A stretch of DNA of 64,000 bases, taken from assembly GCA_963575745.1 (NCBI GenBank), contig CAUYUJ010018715.1:668699-732698 (forward strand), read 5' to 3'. Made by a program: the position numbers and the translations under genes. Each line of letters begins with the position of its first letter. Position 1 is the first letter of the stretch. This stretch comes from Prorocentrum cordatum (lineage: Eukaryota > Sar > Dinophyceae > Prorocentrales > Prorocentraceae). The notes under the pieces were generated by a model. It saw nothing but the letters and a program-made list of their open reading frames with translations. It ran no database searches and had not been told where the DNA came from. This document shows, in pieces, positions 1 to 10,330 of the stretch.

Positions 1-1490
1 AGAGCTGTACTGGGTGGGGGAGATGCTTGCGGACTGCGCCACTGGAACCTTCGATGGAGCTCCCTTACGGGGCCACGAAGAGTTGCACTGGGTGGGGGAG
101 ACGCATGCGGGCTGCGCCACTGGAGCCTTCGGTGGAGCTCCCTGTGGGGCCACGAAGCGATGTACTGTGCGGGGGAGGCGTATGCGGGGGTCGCAATTGA
201 AACCTTCTGTGGAGCTCCGTATGGTGCCACGAAACGATGTACTGGGTAGGGGAGGCGCAAGCGGTGGTCGAGATTGAAACCTTCGGTGGAGCTCCCAATG
301 GGGCCACGAACGCTGTACTGGGTGGGGGTTATGCATGCAGGCTGCGCCAGTGGGACCTTAGGTGGAGTTCCCGATGGGGCCATGAAGCGTTGTACTGGGT
401 GGGGGAAACGCATGCGGGCGCCCCCTCTGGGGCATTCGGTGGAACTGCCCATGGGGCCACGAAACGCTGTACTGCGCGTGGCGGACGCATGCGGGCACCC
501 CCAATGGGGCCTTCGGTGGAGCTCCCTGTGGGGCCACGAAACGCTGTATTCGGTGTGGCGGACGCATGCGGCCCCCCCCACTGGGGCCTTCGGTGGAGCT
601 CCCAATGGGGTCACGAAGCGCTGTACACGGCGTGGGCGGAGGCATGCGAGCACCCCCACTGGAGTCTCAGGTGGAGCTCCCTATTGGGCCACGAAGCGGC
701 GTACTGGATCTGGCGGACGCATGCGGGCACCCCCACTGGGGCCTTCGGTGGAGCTTCCCAATGGGGCCACGAAGCTCTGTACTGGGTCTGGCGGACGCAT
801 GCGGGCACCCCAACTGGGGCCTTCGGTGAAGCTACCTATGGGGCCACGAAAAGTTGTACTGGGTGTAGCAGACGCATGCGGGCGCCCCCACTGGGGCATT
901 CGGTGGAGCTCCCTATGGGGCCACGGAACGCTGCATTCGCTGTGGCGGACGCATGCGGACAACCCTCTGTGGCCTTCGGTGGAGCTCCCTATAGGGTCAC
1001 GAAGCGGCGTACTGGGTGTGGACGCATGCGGGGGCCCCTCTCTGGGGCCTTCGGTGGAGCTCCCAATGGGTCAACGAAACCTCGTACTGGGTGTGGCAGG
1101 CGCATGCGGGCACCACCACTGGGGCCTTCGGTGGAGCTCCCTATGGGGCCACGAAGCGCTGTATTCGGTGTGGGCGGACGCATGCGGGCACCCCAACTGG
1201 GGCCTTCGGTGGAGCTTCCATATAGGGCCACGAAGCGCTGTACACGGCGTGGGCGGTCGCATGCGGGCACCCCCACTGGGGCCTCCAGTAGACTCCCTAT
1301 GGGGCCACGAAACGCTGTACTTGGTGTGGCGGTCGCATGCTGGCACCCCCACTGGGGCCTTCGGTGGAGCTTCCTTGTGGGGCCACGAAACGGCGTACTG
1401 GGTGTGGCGGACGCATGCGGGCATCTCCGCTGGGGCCTTCGGTGGAGCTCCCTATGGGGCCACGAAAACTGGTTATATCCACCGGCGGTG
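1..1490 (+). repeat. Satellite 1, 77-bp unit, about 19 copies
   Basis: Tandem array cut by the window edge. Monomer landmarks: ACGCATGCGG, then CTGGGGCCTTCGGTGGAGCT and TATGGGGCCACGAA. GCATGC sites recur about every 77 bp. Long open frames on both strands are periodicity artefacts. Confidence 0.95.
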
Positions 1491-1499
1491 GGTCCCCTG

Positions 1500-1740
1500 A
1501 AAGAGATCAATCCCCACCTTCCATATTGGAGTTCTCCAACTCCTATATTGAAACAAACCAATAGTGGAGTTGTCCAACTCGGGATTGTCATCTTGACTTT
1601 TCCCAATCTTGCGGTTCAATATTGAGGTCTTGGTCCAATATCGGGGTTCCAACCCCGATATTGGGGTTTCCGAAACCCGATGTTGTTTTTTTTCAATTTC
1701 GGGGTTGAGAAGTCCACTATTGGACTTTGAATTGGCCTGC
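1500..1740. repeat. AATATTGG/GTTCCAAC degenerate repeats
   Basis: Short AT-rich palindromic motifs such as CAATATTGGAGTTCCAAC recur here and again at 2345-2600, flanking the 75-bp minisatellite between. Confidence 0.7.
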
Positions 1741-1841
1741 GAAAATGGAGGTTCGAGGCATATTGGCTCCTCGTCCTCCTCCTCCTCTTCCTCCTCCTCC
1801 TCCCTCCTCTGGGTGCTGCCGATCTTCATCGCTTACATCCA

Positions 1842-2216
1842 CGCCCGCCCAAAACAGTCACCAAGAGGCTCCGGTGACTGGTTTGGGGCGGGCGCCCCTG
1901 GCGAGAAAGATCGATCTCCTCCCGCTCCTCGGTCCGCCCGCCCGACCCGACCGGCCCGCTAGAGCAAGCGCCTGCTACCGCGAGAACTGCGTCGTCCTTG
2001 AATATCCCGCCCGCCCGACCCGACGGGTCCGCCAGGGCAAACGTGTGCTACCTCGAGAGCTGCGTCAACCTGTAATATCCCGCCCGCCCGACCCGACCGG
2101 CCCGCTAGAGCAAGCGCCTGCTACCGCGAGAGCTGCGTCGTGCTTGAATGCCCCGCCCGCGGGGCTCCGCCGCGCCCAAAACAGTCACCAAACGCCTCGG
2201 GTGACTGTTTTGGGCG
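1842..2216. repeat. 75-bp tandem repeat (x3) flanked by matching hairpins
   Basis: Three copies of a roughly 75-bp unit (GACCCGACCGGCCCGCTAGA...) at 1933-2155. On each side lies a hairpin with the same stem: 1842-1894, and 2173-2216 with a perfect 17-bp stem CGCCCAAAACAGTCACC and a 10-nt loop. Confidence 0.8.
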
Positions 2217-2597
2217 GGACGTGCTTTTCATGCTACGGCCTCCTCCTCCTTCCCCACCTCCTGCCCCTTCCCCACTCTGCCCGTTGTCTCTCCCCTGGGA
2301 AGTGCGAGCTTTTCCCTCTTCTCCTCTGGCCCGGCCTACGGCCTCGTAAGTTCAATATTGGAGTTCAAACCCCACGATTGGGTCTGAAACCCAGCATTGA
2401 GCTAAACCTCAATATCGAGATTTAAATTTCAGTATTTCAATATTTCAACTCTGGAGTCCAGAATTGAACCTTTTCAATCTTTCGATGTTGGGCTTCCAAC
2501 TCCTATATTGAAGTGGCGGCGGCCGAATTCAATTCCGAGGTTTTGAACTCAAATATTGAGGTCGCCGATTGAATATTTCAATTTCCAATCGGCTGGA

Positions 2598-2700
2598 TGT
2601 CGATGGTGATGATGTTGATGATGATGATGATGATGGTGGTGGTGTTGATGATGATAACGATGTCGATGATGATGATGCTGATGCTGATGCTGATGATGAA
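2598..2700 (+). repeat. GAT-type triplet tract
   Basis: (GATGAT)n with GGT and GCT variants. Confidence 0.9.
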
Positions 2701-2702
2701 AA

Positions 2703-2815
2703 CAGGAGGGAGGGGGCAGCGGGAGGAGGAGGAGGAGGAGGGGGAGGAGGAGTGAACGCGGGGACCGTCTCTTCAAAACGAGGACCCATTCGCACAGGAT
2801 GGTCGGGGGAAAAAC
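2703..2815 (+). repeat. Dispersed repeat carrying an internal GGA tract, copy 1
   Basis: Shares GGGGGCAGCGGGAGGAGG, a variable GGA run, then GTCTCTTCAAAACGAGGACC with the copy at 39046-39150. Confidence 0.8.
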
Positions 2816-2851
2816 TATCGTAAGCCAATCGACTTGCGCGTGGTGAAACTA

Positions 2852-3165
2852 GCTAATGACCGATACTGCTACTCCCTGGACCTCTCCTGGGGTGCACTTT
2901 GATTCGGATTTCGAGGACAATCTGGCCGTGCCGAGAGGGCTCTCAAGGACAAGCAGCGGCATCGGTATTTTTTCCTCCTCTGAGGGCTGGCGCCATCCAA
3001 CTCTACCAGAAGGTGCCGATACCGCTTCCCCCTTGACCTCTCCAGGAGTGCGTGACCAGAATTCCGAAACAAATCCAACGGTGGCGACGAGGGCCTCACA
3101 GGAGACCCGAAAAGGCGATAACGAGGAACGGGTAGCGGCATCGTTCGGCAGCAAGTCATGAGAGC
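2852..3165 (+). repeat. Family A dispersed repeat (two tandem units)
   Basis: Marked by GATACCGCTACTCCC, GACCTCTCC.GG.GTGC and GGTGGCGACGAGGGCCTC. Other copies: 13075-13172, 25205-25300, 27240-27365, 29850-29962, 48765-48890, 58500-58590, all in the same orientation. Confidence 0.8.
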
Positions 3166-3384
3166 CTGTATACCTTCGTAACTGCATCGCTAGAATGCAT
3201 TAGCGTCGATGAGCGTCTGGGAATCGATGAGATGCACCGATCTAGCCTCGATGGTCGCCGATTAGCTCTGATCTAGCGTCGATCAGCGCCGATCCGCAAG
3301 AGCCAACAAGATGGCATGCGAGGCTCACACGAGTTGCCGCAGAGGTGTTGCTAATTACCTTTTCTCGGCGGCGCGCCCGAGGGG

Positions 3385-3560
3385 GGAAATAGGAGAAGCA
3401 GGCCTCCTCAGAAGGTTCGGAGGCTCTCCAGCCTTCTGAAGACTTGTCAAACAGTCTTCCCTGCAGACACAGAACACTTCTCGGCAGAGGGCTCCAGAGA
3501 AGCCCCGCCGCCTTATGAGAAGGCCTTCTCCTTCGCGTTTCCCCCCCTCGCTCGCCGCCG
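3385..3560 (+). repeat. Family I repeat (AGAAGGCCTTCT-rich)
   Basis: Many short TTCTGAGAAG-like inverted motifs, ending GAGAAGGCCTTCTCCTTC and TCGCTCGCCGCCGA. Copies at 44140-44305, 49225-49345 and 60150-60300. Confidence 0.78.
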
Positions 3561-3597
3561 ACTTTCGGGGGCGCGCAAACATGGATGGATTAGCGAT

Positions 3598-3631
3598 CCA
3601 TGGATTTGGAGCGCGGTCGCCAAATCCATGG
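3598..3631. repeat. Perfect 12-bp stem hairpin
   Basis: CCATGGATTTGG and its complement CCAAATCCATGG separated by a 10-nt loop. Confidence 0.9.
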
Positions 3632-3659
3632 ACCGGGCGAGGCGCCCTCCACAATACAA

Positions 3660-3735
3660 CATGCGGCCAGTGCCGCCTGCTTCGGCGGCGGAATTCCGCG
3701 GTTCCCCCTGGAAGCGGGACCCGTGGCTAATCTCG
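3660..3735 (+). repeat. Dispersed repeat L
   Basis: GTGCCGCC, TTCGGCGGCG, GGAAGCGGGACCCGTGGCTA. Matches 60045-60115 (GGAAACGGGACCCGTCGCTA). In both places it neighbours a family I copy. Confidence 0.78.
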
Positions 3736-3739
3736 GACG

Positions 3740-3965
3740 TTGGCAGAACTGGGCTTGTTGAAACCTGGTTTAGTGATGTGTACCGGGGGGCGCCCCCCCC
3801 CCCGCGCCGTTCCGCGAACCGGAACTGCCGTCACCCGAAAAACATGAGTTACGGCAAACCTGGTGTAGTGAATCTGGCCAATGGAGGGGCCCCAGGGCCC
3901 TACCACTGACCGGGTCCCCTCACCCGGGGCCCTGGCTATACCCGATATGCCCGATACTCTACGCC
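3740..3965 (+). repeat. Dispersed repeat K, copy 1
   Basis: AACTGCCGTCACCCGAA, TACGGCAAACCTGGT, CACTGACCGGGTCCCCTCA, CCTGGCTATACCCG. Copy 2 at 6310-6465 keeps the same order. Confidence 0.8.
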
Positions 3966-3974
3966 CCCTGGATC

Positions 3975-4140
3975 CATGCTGGCGCTCGCTCCTCCTCATC
4001 CTTGTCTTCGTCGTCCTTGTCCTCCTCCTCCTTCTCCTCCGCCTCCTCTTCCTCCTCCTCTTCCTCCTCCTCCTCCTCGTCCTCTTCCTCCTCCTCCTCC
4101 TCGTCCTCCTCCTCGTCCTCCTCCTCCTCCTCGTCCTCCC
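3975..4140 (+). repeat. TCC/CTC triplet tract
   Basis: (TCC)n with CGTCCT interruptions; mirrored by GGA at 4297-4360 on the other side of a candidate exon. Confidence 0.95.
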
Positions 4141-4159
4141 GCGCCGAGGCTCCTCCGTG

Positions 4160-4260
4160 GGAGGCCCGTCGCCGCCCTCCGCGCCGATGGCGAATTCTGC
4201 CCGGTCCGCCAGCCGGCGCCGCGCGGCCCGCGCGTCGACCCTGGCCAGGTGGCCCAGCCG
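4160..4260 (-). CDS. Candidate exon island between TCC and GGA tracts
   Basis: Minus-strand frame RVDARAARRRLADRAEFAIG then AEGGDGPPTEEP looks protein-like (Ala/Arg/Glu, helix-forming). It is bracketed by (TCC)n at 3975-4140 and (GGA)n at 4297-4360. No start, stop or clean splice pair could be fixed. Confidence 0.35.
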
Positions 4261-4296
4261 CCAGCGCCTCCGCCAAGGGCCCCCCCTCGGAGCGGA

Positions 4297-4360
4297 GGAG
4301 GAGGAGGAGGAGGAGGAGGAGGAGGAGGAGGAGGAGGAGGAGGAGGAGGAGGAGGAGGTG
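4297..4360 (+). repeat. GGA tract
   Basis: About 20 uninterrupted GGA units. Confidence 0.97.
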
Positions 4361-4835
4361 AGGGTAAGGGCTCGCGTCGGAGAGGGGGGGGCGAGGAGGG
4401 GGGCATCTTTCGGCCTTCGTTTCGAGCGCCCCCTGGCGGGTGTTGCCAGAAGGGCCCCTGGCCCAGAGTACCCCTGGGATTCTCGGGGTGGCGCAGGCGG
4501 CCTCCAGGGCACCCCCTCGCGAGGCCCAGAGGGCTCCAGCGGCTCCAGAATGGAGCGAGACACTGGGGGCACCTTGGGCCAGGGGCGCTCCTCTCAACAC
4601 CCGACCCTTTTGGAGACAGGGAGGGGGGGGAAATGAGGATGAACCGGACTGGCGATGGCCAACGCACCGCAAGTCTCATCTCGGCGCGATGGCCAAGTAC
4701 GGCTAGAGACTGCGCCGCACATGCCACGGGCCCCCGCATCGGGCGTTGGCAGGACTGGGTTTAGGGGGAACTGACCTGACGAGATTCACCTGGAGACGCC
4801 CCCCCCCCGCCCCATTCCACACTGGCCTCAAGTCG
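4361..4835. other. No feature recognised
   Basis: GC-rich, irregular sequence with no protein-like frame. GTTGGCAGGACTGGGTTTAG near 4745 resembles repeat K. Confidence 0.5.
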
Positions 4836-4990
4836 GGCACGTCCCTCTGAAGGAGGAGTGTCCAAAAGTAATCAAAACTTATGTGGGGACGTTTTTTTTT
4901 GTTTTGTTTTTGTATATGTAAAAAAACACATTAATCTTGACAATAAAACAACCATGTTTGATTATGCTTGAACATGTTCTGGATTCTGCC
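4836..4990. repeat. Diverged GTCGGGC-type inverted-repeat element, one end
   Basis: Begins AAGTCGGGCACGTCCCTCTG and GGAGGAG, like the terminal repeat of the element at 34806-34980, followed by AT-rich DNA. The other end is not recognisable. Confidence 0.45.
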
Positions 4991-5349
4991 CCACATGTTT
5001 CGTGGACTCTGCCGCGTCGCACCCGCGTCTCCTCATCCCTCCTCTCCTTCTCATTCCTCCTTCCCCCTCTCCTCCTGCTCCCTGAGCGCGGTCTCTATAC
5101 GGTCCAGGCACAGAAAGTGTGGCAGGGGTGGCAATGTGACGCGGTGGACATCAGGAAGCGTCACCCCACCCGCGTGCGGTTCTTGGGGTTACGGTTTCCC
5201 CCCTCCTCACCCTTCCTTACCTCTCCTCGTCACTCCTCCTCCACACTCGAAACACACACACACATACGCTCACACCCATAAGCACACCTCCTCCTGACGC
5301 ATCACACGCATCAGACGCATGCAACACACGCACGGCGGGCTCGCAGAAT

Positions 5350-6010
5350 GTGGCACACGTGGCCCTTCCTCGACACCACAGAGGGTGGCGTTGGCGGTGG
5401 GAGCGCTCTGCGTTTCGGGCTCGCAGAGCGTGGCAGGCGTGGCACTTCGTTGACACCACCGGGGAATGCGCTGTGGGTGGGCGCGCAAAGCGTGGCAGGC
5501 GTGGCACATCCTCGGCACCACAAGGGTGCGCGCTGTGGGTGGGAGCGCTATCCGTTTCGGACTTGCAAGGCGCGGCAGTCGTGGCACGTCCTCGACACCA
5601 CAAAGAGGCGCGCTGTGGGTGGGAGTGCTATCCGTTTCGGGCTCGCAAGGCGTGGCAGGCGTGGTGCTTCCTCAACACCACAAAAGGGCGCGCTGGTGGT
5701 GGGAGCGCTATCCGTTTCGGGCTCGCACAACATGTCAGGCGTGGATTTCCTCGACACCACAGGTGGTGCGCTTGTGGTGGGAGCGCTGTCCGTTTCGGGT
5801 TCGCACAGCGTGGCAGGCGTGGATTTCCTCTACACCACAGGGAGTGCGCTGGGGGAGGTTCCCTGACCGTTTCGGGCTCGCAGTGCGTGGCAGGCGTGGC
5901 ATTTCCTCGACACCACAGAAGGTGCGCTGAGGGTGGTCTCCGTATCCGATTCGGGCTTGCAAAGCGCTTGGCAGGCGCAGCACTTCCTCGATACCACAAG
6001 GGGTGGTCTC
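5350..6010 (+). repeat. Satellite 2, about 80-bp unit, 8 copies
   Basis: Unit landmarks GGGAGCGCTATCCGTTTCGG, CTCGCAAGGCGTGGCAGGCG, CTCGACACCACA. Spacing 75-85 bp. Confidence 0.93.
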
Positions 6011-6309
6011 TGAGCGCGGCATCGACTCTTTGCGCGACGTGGAAGGCACAGCCCGCTGGTGGGGTCAAAGTGGCGGTTAGCCGATGACGCCCAGACTTTG
6101 CCCTTCCTGGACCGCCACAGGGTACTGAGGCTCCCAAGGCTTGACCGGCGCCACCAACGGTATCGGCGAAGCAACGGCCACCTGCACAATTCCCGCAAGT
6201 TTCACGTCAACTATCGTCACGCCCGACATGTTAAAAAAGATGTGGGGTTCCTCGGTAGCGTAATTTCCATTTGTCCTCCAAAATCCGCGTGTAGGAATAC
6301 ATGCCCGAC
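6011..6309. other. No feature recognised
   Basis: Non-repetitive within this window; no protein-like frame. Confidence 0.5.
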
Positions 6310-6465
6310 CTAACACTGGCCAGAACTGCCGTCACCCGAAGAGACACCAACTACGGCAGACTTGGTTTGATGATTCCGGTTAACTTTGGAGGCTTCGGGT
6401 CCCAATTCACTGACCGGCTCCCCTCAACAGGGCTCCTGGCTATACCCGCCCTGAGGAGCGAGGAC
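6310..6465 (+). repeat. Dispersed repeat K, copy 2
   Basis: AACTGCCGTCACCCGAAGAG, TACGGCAGACTTGGT, CACTGACCGGCTCCCCTCAA, CCTGGCTATACCCG. Confidence 0.8.
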
Positions 6466-6937
6466 AGATATACAGTCGAGCTTAAGTGGCGAGGACGCGC
6501 GAGAGGACCCAAGACCCTTTCGAGGGCCGCACTGCCACAGCAATGTGGAAGGTACTGGTCGCTGAACGCAGGACACAAGATCGACCTACGAATCAAATTC
6601 GACCGTAAGCCAAGATGCTTGCATACAGCACACGGCAGGTCCGTGTCGCGTCGACCCTGGTGTTGGCTCCTGGCCGCCGCCGGTGTTCATCGGTGAACGC
6701 CCGCGGCGGGGTCGCCGCTGGTCGACACGATGCGAACCTACCGTAGATTTAAACTTCCAGAGTCTCGGCGGGGCCCCCGTGAGCGTGGGCAACTTTTGAG
6801 TACAGGAATGTTCTCAAACACCAGGTGCAGCTCGGTGGCGCCATCGTCCCTGACGGACTCGAGCTGATCCCCCAAGTAGGCTGCGGAACAGGAGACAGGA
6901 GACCATGGTGAGAGAAAACTTCCGAGGACTCGGCGAT
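6466..6937. other. No feature recognised
   Basis: Mixed-composition spacer between repeat K and a foldback element. Several open frames, none with a recognisable domain. Confidence 0.5.
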
Positions 6938-6940
6938 GGG

Positions 6941-7388
6941 ATGAAGACTGGCACGTGTAGAACAACCCTTGAAGGAATTCAGCAACAAAACACACGGTGT
7001 CCAGGACACTTCGAAGGAGAGAGCACCTGCATAGATATCGACGTTCGGGGGTCCGCTCGGATTCCCTGGATTAGATGTTTAGCGCTTCGCGCGGATTTCT
7101 TGGATCCGCGCTGGGCCCGCCTGGCGGCGCCTCTGGTGCCGCCCCTGGCGCGCTCCGCGCGCCAGGGGGGGGGGGCCCAGCCCAGATCCAAGAAATCCGC
7201 GAGGAGCGCCAAAGGTTTATGCGTATGGCGTGTGTTCTTCTTCTAGCCAAGGGAGTCCGAGCGGACCTCCAGGAGTCGATGTTTACGCAGGTGCTCTCTT
7301 CTTCGAAATGTGAAATGCGAAGTGTCCTGGACGCCGTGTTGCTTGGCTGAATTCCTTCAAGAGTTGTTCTCCACGTGCCAGTCTTCAT
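6941..7388. mobile_element. Foldback element with nested inverted repeats
   Basis: Outer arms 6941-7069 and 7247-7388 are reverse complements with few changes (ATGAAGACTGGCACGTG, TTGAAGGAATTCAGC, GTCCAGGACACTTCG, GAGAGCACCTGC, GTCCGCTCGG). Inside them, 7080-7117 and 7183-7210 form a second inverted pair (CGCGGATTTCTTGGATC). Inner-pair relatives occur at 25415-25550 and 44340-44420. Confidence 0.85.
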
Positions 7389-7428
7389 GCCGTTGCGATG
7401 GATCGGCGCTGGGACCACCATCCCCCCA

Positions 7429-7618
7429 AAAAAGAAGGAGACGAAGAAGAAGACGAAGAAGAAGACGACGAACTTGAGGAGGAGGGGGAGAATGAGGAGG
7501 AGGAGGAGGAGGAGGAAGAGAAGGGGGAGGAGGAGGAGGAGGAGGAGGAGGAGGAGGAGGAGGAGAGGACGAGGAGGAGGAGAAGGAGGAGGAAGAAGAG
7601 CAGGAGGAGGAGGAATCC
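7429..7618 (+). repeat. GAAGAC and GGA triplet tract
   Basis: GACGAAGAA repeats grade into a long GGA tract; the opposite-strand TCC tract at 7823-7895 lies across a candidate exon. Confidence 0.93.
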
Positions 7619-7675
7619 TGGTGGGATTCGTCAAGGCCCTGGCTCGCAGCGCTCAGGTTTAAGGGGCCCTGGCCT

Positions 7676-7726
7676 CTTGGCGTCGCTGTCCTGCCGGTCC
7701 AGCTCGGCTATCTCGCTGAGCGTGGC
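7676..7726 (-). CDS. Candidate short exon (about 51 bp)
   Basis: After CTGCCAG the frame reads ATLSEIAELDRQDSDAK, then meets AGGCCAGGG. Sequence near both edges shares GGCCAGG/GCCAGGCC, resembling the direct repeats seen at proven junctions here. Codon composition is protein-like; identity unknown. Confidence 0.4.
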
Positions 7727-7822
7727 CTGGCAGGGGCCCAGACGACCAAGACATCCGATGAATCTCCTTTCCCAACAATCCTGTGCTGTTGAGTCTTCGC
7801 CTCGAAGAGACAGCGCCCCGCG

Positions 7823-7895
7823 TTCTCCTCCTCCTCCTCCTCCTGCTGCTCCTCCTCCTCCTCCTCCTCCTTCTCCTCCTCCTCCTCCCACTGCC
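7823..7895 (+). repeat. TCC tract
   Basis: (TCC)n with CTGCTCC interruptions. Confidence 0.93.
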
Positions 7896-7939
7896 CCTCC
7901 TCCTGCTCCTCGCTCCTCTCCTCCCTGCCTCTGCCCTCC

Positions 7940-9460
7940 GCACCAGTCATCCATCTCGGCACATCCCTCACACGCTTCGTGGCCCCATAGAAAGCTCCAC
8001 CGAAGGCCCCAGTGGCTGCGTTCGCATGCGCCCAGCACGGCCAATTCGGCGACCCCCTCGCACGCTTCGTGGCCCCACAGGGAGCTCCATCGAATGCCAC
8101 TGCGGCTTCGCATGCGCCCTCCGCACCCATGTAGGCACACCACTCACACGTTCCGAGGCCCCGTAGAGAGCTCCACCCGACAGCTCCAGTCGCTGCGTTC
8201 GTATGCGCCCATCGTGCCGAAGTCGCCACACCCCATCACACGTTTCGTGGTCCCATAGGGAGCTACATCGAAGGCCTCAGTGGCTGCGTTCGCGTGCGCT
8301 CGCTCACCGTACCGATTTGGGCACACCCCTCAAGCGTTCTGTGGCCCCATGGGGCGCTCTACCGAAGGCCCCAACGGCTGCGAACGCGCCCACCGCACCG
8401 ATTCCGGCATTTTCGTCACACGATTCGTGGCGCGATAGGGAGCACCACCGAAGGCCCCAGCGGCTGCATTCGCATGCGCCCTTCGCACCGTTGCAGGCAC
8501 ACCCCTTCATACGTTTCATGGCCCCGTGAGGATCCGCCGAAGGCCCCAGTGGCTGCGTTCGCATGCGCCCACCGCACTCATGTTGACACACCACATCACA
8601 CGTTTCGTGCCCGAGCTCCACCGAAGGCCCCAGTGGCCGCGTTCGCATGCGCCCTCCGAACCTATGTCAGCACAACCCCCCATACGTTCCGTGCCTCCAG
8701 AAGGAGCTCCACCGAAGTCTCCACCGGCTGCGTTCGCATGCGCCCACCGCAACCATGTCCAGACCCCCCACACGTTTCGTGGCCCCATAGAAAGCTCCAC
8801 CGAAGGCCCCAATGGCTGCATTCGCATGCGCCCACCGAACCGATTCCGGCATTCCCGTCACACCATTCGTGGCGCAATAGGGAGCTCCACCGAAGGCCCC
8901 AATGCCTGCGTTCGCATGCGCCCAGCACGGCCATTCCTGCGACCCCCTCGCACGCTTCGTGGCCCCACAGGGAGCTCCATCGAAGGCCCCTGTGGCTTCG
9001 CATGCGCCCTCCACACCCATGTAGGCACACCGCTCACACGTTCCGTGGCCCCGTAGAGAGCTCCACCGACAGCCCCATAGGGAGTCCCACCGAAGGCTCC
9101 AGTGGCTGCGTTCGCATGCGCACACCGCACCGATTTCGGTATCCCCCTCACACGTATCGTGGTCACGTCGAGAGCTCCACCGAAAGCCCCAGCGGCCGCG
9201 TTCGCATGCGCCCATCGTGTCGATGTCGGCACTACCCTCACACGCTTCGTGCCTCCATAGGGAACTCCACCGAAGGCCCCAGTGGCAGCGTTCGCTTGCG
9301 CACACCGCACCCATGTCAACACCCCGCGAACGCTTCGTGGCCCCATAAGAAATTCCACCGAAGGTCCCAATGGCTGCGTTCGCATGCGCCCTCCGCGCCC
9401 ATTCCGGTACACTCCTCACACGCTCCGTGGCCCCCTAGGGAGCTCCACCGAAGACGAGGT
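7940..9460 (-). repeat. Satellite 1 relative, inverted orientation, about 88-bp unit
   Basis: Same core read on the minus strand (CGCATGCG, GGCCTTCGGTGGAGCT, GGCCACGAAGCG), about 17 monomers. A stray fragment of the same monomer occurs at 11543-11570. Confidence 0.93.
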
Positions 9461-9627
9461 TCAAAGCTGCGGTATCAACAACTGCAAATCGCCAGGCTGA
9501 TGTTTCATCGCGGCGTGTTTTTCCTCGAGTGCATCAAGTGTTGCCCAAACAAACACCCAGGTAGGCGGGCAGGGCCTCCGAGGCTGCGGATCAAACATGT
9601 CGGATCGAAGCTTGGCAAGAGGCGCGG

Positions 9628-9665
9628 CAGGACCACCACCAGCGCGAGGAGCCAGAGGAGGAAGG
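9628..9665 (+). repeat. Anchor sequence at the start of a GGA tract
   Basis: GCGGCAGGACCACCACCAGC and GCGAGGAGCCAGAGGAGGA recur at 11568-11605, each time immediately before a long GGA tract. Confidence 0.85.
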
Positions 9666-10125
9666 GGAGGAGGAGGAGGAGGAGGAGGAGGAGGAGGAGG
9701 AGGAGGAGGAGGAGGAGGAGGAGGAGGAGGGAGGAGGAGGAGGAGGAGGAGAGGGAGGAGGAGGAGGAGGAGGGGGAGGAGGAGGAGGAGGAGGAGGAGG
9801 AGAGGAGGGGGAGGAGGAGGAGGGGGAGGAGGAGGAGGAGGAGGAGGAGGAGGAGGAGAGGAAGGATGAGGAGGAGGAGGAGGAGGATGAGGAGGAGGAG
9901 GAGGAGGAGGAGGAGGAGGGGGAGGAGGAGGGGGGGGGGAAGGGGGAGGAGGAGGAGGAGGAGGAGGAGGAGGAGGAGGAGGGGAGGAGGAGGAGGAGGA
10001 GGAGGAGGAGGAGGAGGAGAGGAGGAGGAGGAGGAGGAGAAGGAGAATGAGGAGGAGGAGGAGGAGGAGGAGGAGGAGGAGGAGGAGGAGGAGGAGGAGG
10101 AGGAGGAGGGGGAGGAGGAGGAGGA

Positions 10126-10156
<31 letters not shown>

Positions 10157-10330
10157 AGGAGGAGGAGGAGGAGGGAGGAGGAGGAGGAGGAGGAGGAGGA
10201 GGAGGAGGAGGAGGAGGAAAGGAGGAGGGGGAGGAGGAGGAGGAGGAGGAGGAGGAGGAGGAGGGAGGAGGAGGAGGAGGAGGAGGGGGAGGATGAGGAG
10301 GAGGATGAGGAGGAGGAGGACGAGGAAGTC
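9655..10330 (+). repeat. Long GGA tract (about 0.67 kb)
   Basis: Almost pure GGA with occasional G insertions, AAG and ATG variants. It lies where the N-terminal part of the RNase H domain should be. Confidence 0.97.

Noticed and set aside
237-1625. A 462-residue open frame and others across the first 1.5 kb
   Set aside because: The frame is the 77-bp satellite read through; overlapping frames on both strands are equally open and no domain appears.
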